Origin: Gnetum montanum
Taxonomy: Eukaryota > Streptophyta > Gnetopsida > Gnetales > Gnetaceae
Assembly: GCA_015680685.1 (NCBI GenBank)
Contig: MNCI01006062.1
Coordinates: 471,510 to 519,348, forward strand
DNA: 47,839 nt
Reading direction: 5' to 3'
The translations under genes were made by a program, and so were the position numbers. Positions 45,801 through 47,839 of the stretch are shown in pieces. The notes under the pieces are model-generated. The model was not told the origin of the DNA. It made no database searches and was given only the letters and a program-made list of their open reading frames with translations. Position 1 is the stretch's first letter. Every line of letters starts with the position of its first letter.

Positions 45801-47839
45801 ATGAAGATTCTCACCTGGAATTATCAGGGCCATGGTACCTTGTACAAAAGAAGTACCTTGACAGAGTTAGCTAGAAAAGGAGGTTGTGATATTATTCTTC
45901 TGTAGGAAACCAAGCTTCTTGCAGAGCAGAGGGAATTGTTACAGTGGCCTGGGTTGAAGTCCTTGATTGATTTACAAAGAAAGGTTGGAGATCTTGCTAT
46001 CCTAACTTCCAAGTCCATCAGGTTTACCGTTCAGAATGCAATCAGACTTGTTATCCTTGAGATGGACCGTTGGGCTACCAACTTTTAGAACCCATAGAAA
46101 TTTAAAGACTGACTTCAATAACTCTGCAGGGTGGTTGATGCAGTTTGGGATAAGAATCACTAGATCATTGTGGGTGGCTTCATTGTTGGGAGAAGTCAAT
46201 AGGTGGTGAGTCTTCCTCTAGTTGTTAGGGACTTCTTCCAACTTATGGTTGATTTGCAACATGCAACATGGGGCTGATAGAGTGCTTTCAAGAATTGACA
46301 GGGTTCGGGTAAGTTCTGTGCTGATGGTTCAATTCTATTTTTCCCTTACTAATTTGGATCATTAGGCTTTAGACCGTTGACCCTTACTTCTTACCTTCAA
46401 CCAATAGAAGGGGGGCTTCATCCTCTTTAGACGGGAGTGATCTGGGCTTCAAAAACCTTGGCTGAAAAGGTGGTTCTAAATACTTTGGAAGGATATCGTT
46501 TTGCTACAGACTCGAGAGAGTTTCTGAAAAGTGCTCTTTGCAGAATGAAATGCTACATCAAAGTCAGGCCCAAGTATGATAAATACTCCTTTAGATACTT
46601 CAAGGACCAACATCTAAAATGACTCCAAAATATCTAGGCTTAGCAAGAACAGGGCATTGACCTAACTAATGAAGAGATGGAGATTCTTTGGAAGCTGCAG
46701 GCCCTTTTATTTGAGGAATTATACTTGGAAAGAACGATCTCGGGTGCATTGGCTTAAAGATGGAGATAGGAAATACTAATTTTTTTTGGTGACTACAACA
46801 CTAAAAGTGGCATGTTAGATCCACATGCTTAGGTTGGGGCATGAACTTATTTGTAATCTTGATAAAATTGCTTTTGCTATGGAGCAATTTTGGAAGACTA
46901 TATGGGATATGGAAGCCTCATCTCCTCATTCAATTCCTATTCAAAAAGTGTGGGATGAATTAAACAATCATTGATTGATGACTTCCATTACTAAAGAGAA
47001 AGTTGTTGAAGCTATTTTCAATATGTGCCTTGGTAGAGCCCCCGGTCTTGATGGTTGGCCCATTGAGTTTTTTAGAGAATATTTTGACATTCTAGAGGAC
47101 AATGTAGTGGATTCTTTTAATTTGATGCTCAAGTGGGGACATGTACATAAGGAAATGTATTGTTTAAGGATTCCTTTGAGTCCCTTTGACTAGAGGCCTA
47201 TTTGTGTTTGTTACATACTTATGAGGATCTTTTTCAAAATTCTTGTGCATCGGTTAGAGCCCCTAATCCTTCTTTTTGTGAGTGATAATCAAGAGGGCTT
47301 TGTGAAGGGAAGGTATATCCAGGATCAGATTATTTTACTTTAGGAACTCATGCAATCAACCTTCAAAGCTAGATTTCTTGATATATTTCTCAAACTTGAC
47401 ATAGCTAGAGCCTATGATTTGTTAAGCTAGGATGCAATACAAGATATTGTGTGAGAAAAAGCTTCAACAGAAAATTTATTAGTCTTTATTTCCACACCCA
47501 AAAATTAGGAGCATGTTCTTTTAAAATTAATGGTGAGATTAAGGGGTTATTCTCCCTTCAACATAGGCTGTACCAAGGAGATATGCTATCACCTTATCTT
47601 TTCATCCTCGGCATGGATACTATGAGCACTTACTGTCATTTTGAGGGGTTGGAGGCCTTGAGGTGGAAAGAATTACTAGCCTTATCAACAATTATGCAGA
47701 TGATACCATCTTCAATACCAAGGCAACTGTTCCTGAGGCTCATAGTATCAAAAGAGCCTTGGATAGAATGGAGAAGGAATTGGGCTTGCAATAAATAATG
47801 CCCGCTTTCTTTAGACCGATGGCCTCATGAAATGAAAAA
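45801..47839 (+). pseudogene. LINE ORF2: endonuclease and reverse transcriptase (partial)
   Basis: Starts at ATG 45801 with MKILTWNYQGHGTLYKRSTL and GGCDIILL, followed by TAG (45903-45905) exactly where the family has the Gln of 'QETK'. This is the N-terminus of an APE-type endonuclease, which nicks target DNA. RT begins near 46960: KVVEAIFNMCLGRAPGLDGW, SDNQEGFVKGRYI, LKLDIARAYDLLS, GEIKGLFSLQHRLYQGDMLS and YADD (47693-47704), then HSIKRALDRMEKELGLQ. The catalytic Asp pair is intact, but stops and frame slips disable the protein. The end is outside the window. Confidence 0.9.

Larger units (their letters stand above)
44140..47839 (+). mobile_element. L1-type LINE, both ORFs present but decayed; runs off the window
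   Basis: In order on the plus strand: ORF1 with a DUF4283-like region and zinc knuckle, ORF2 with APE-type endonuclease, a linker, and reverse transcriptase up to and past YADD. This is the usual layout of plant L1 elements. RNase H, 3' end and poly(A) lie beyond the window. In-frame stops make it inactive. If the STICHEL-like gene continues to the right, the LINE sits in its intron in the sense orientation. Confidence 0.9.

Noticed and set aside
1-47839. CRISPR arrays, telomeric arrays, rRNA, organellar inserts
   Set aside because: No regular spacer-repeat arrays, TTTAGGG arrays, rRNA or plastid/mitochondrial gene sequences were seen.

Overview
The window looks like nuclear DNA of a seed plant with a large, repeat-rich genome. 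The evidence is AT-rich intergenic sequence, layered and decayed LTR retrotransposons, L1-type LINE and tRNA-derived SINE remnants, and one plant-specific STICHEL-type gene. A gymnosperm is my guess, because the elements are old and nested and the gene seems to have very long introns, but nothing here proves it. No bacterial, organellar, rRNA, functional tRNA or CRISPR features are visible.

Layout. 1-1.2 kb is AT-rich, LTR-like sequence with a short tandem repeat. 1.54-2.14 kb holds a GC-rich HSP70 pseudogene fragment (minus strand). 2.74-18.15 kb is an LTR retrotransposon ('outer', minus strand) into which two other elements have inserted: a probable solo LTR (4100-5495, repeated flank ATACA) and a complete related LTR element ('inner', 5897-12769, repeated flank TTTGG). 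A plus-strand Ty3/gypsy integrase C-terminal remnant follows at 18.28-18.6 kb. 19.39-29.82 kb is a third, older element of the same kind. All three full elements run on the minus strand, have primer-binding sites matching the 3' end of tRNA-Asp, and keep recognisable gag. Inner and third also keep a retropepsin domain. None shows reverse transcriptase, RNase H or integrase. Outer and third carry instead a long degenerate second reading frame (ORF2) rich in coiled coil.

From 29.9 kb the content changes: SINE-like units, a GC-richer segment that could be a promoter or 5' leader (30.4-31.06 kb), a Ty1/copia RT remnant (plus) and a LINE RT remnant (minus). Then come two well-preserved exons of a STICHEL-like (DnaX-like AAA+) gene, 34084-36186 plus, ending at a clear splice donor. 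No later exon is recognisable in the remaining 11.6 kb. That stretch holds SINE-like repeats, a GC-rich degenerate coiled-coil reading frame (42.5-43.7 kb, minus), and a 5'-complete L1-type LINE (44.14 kb to window end, plus) with DUF4283-like/zinc-knuckle ORF1, endonuclease and RT.

Most in-frame stops that can be judged against a family or the surrounding frame look like CAG to TAG or CGA to TGA, as expected from deamination of methylated cytosine in silenced plant repeats. The only gene that looks functional is the STICHEL-like one. The most unusual content is the group of pol-less gag elements with a coiled-coil ORF2. All translations, alignments and counts were made by eye.
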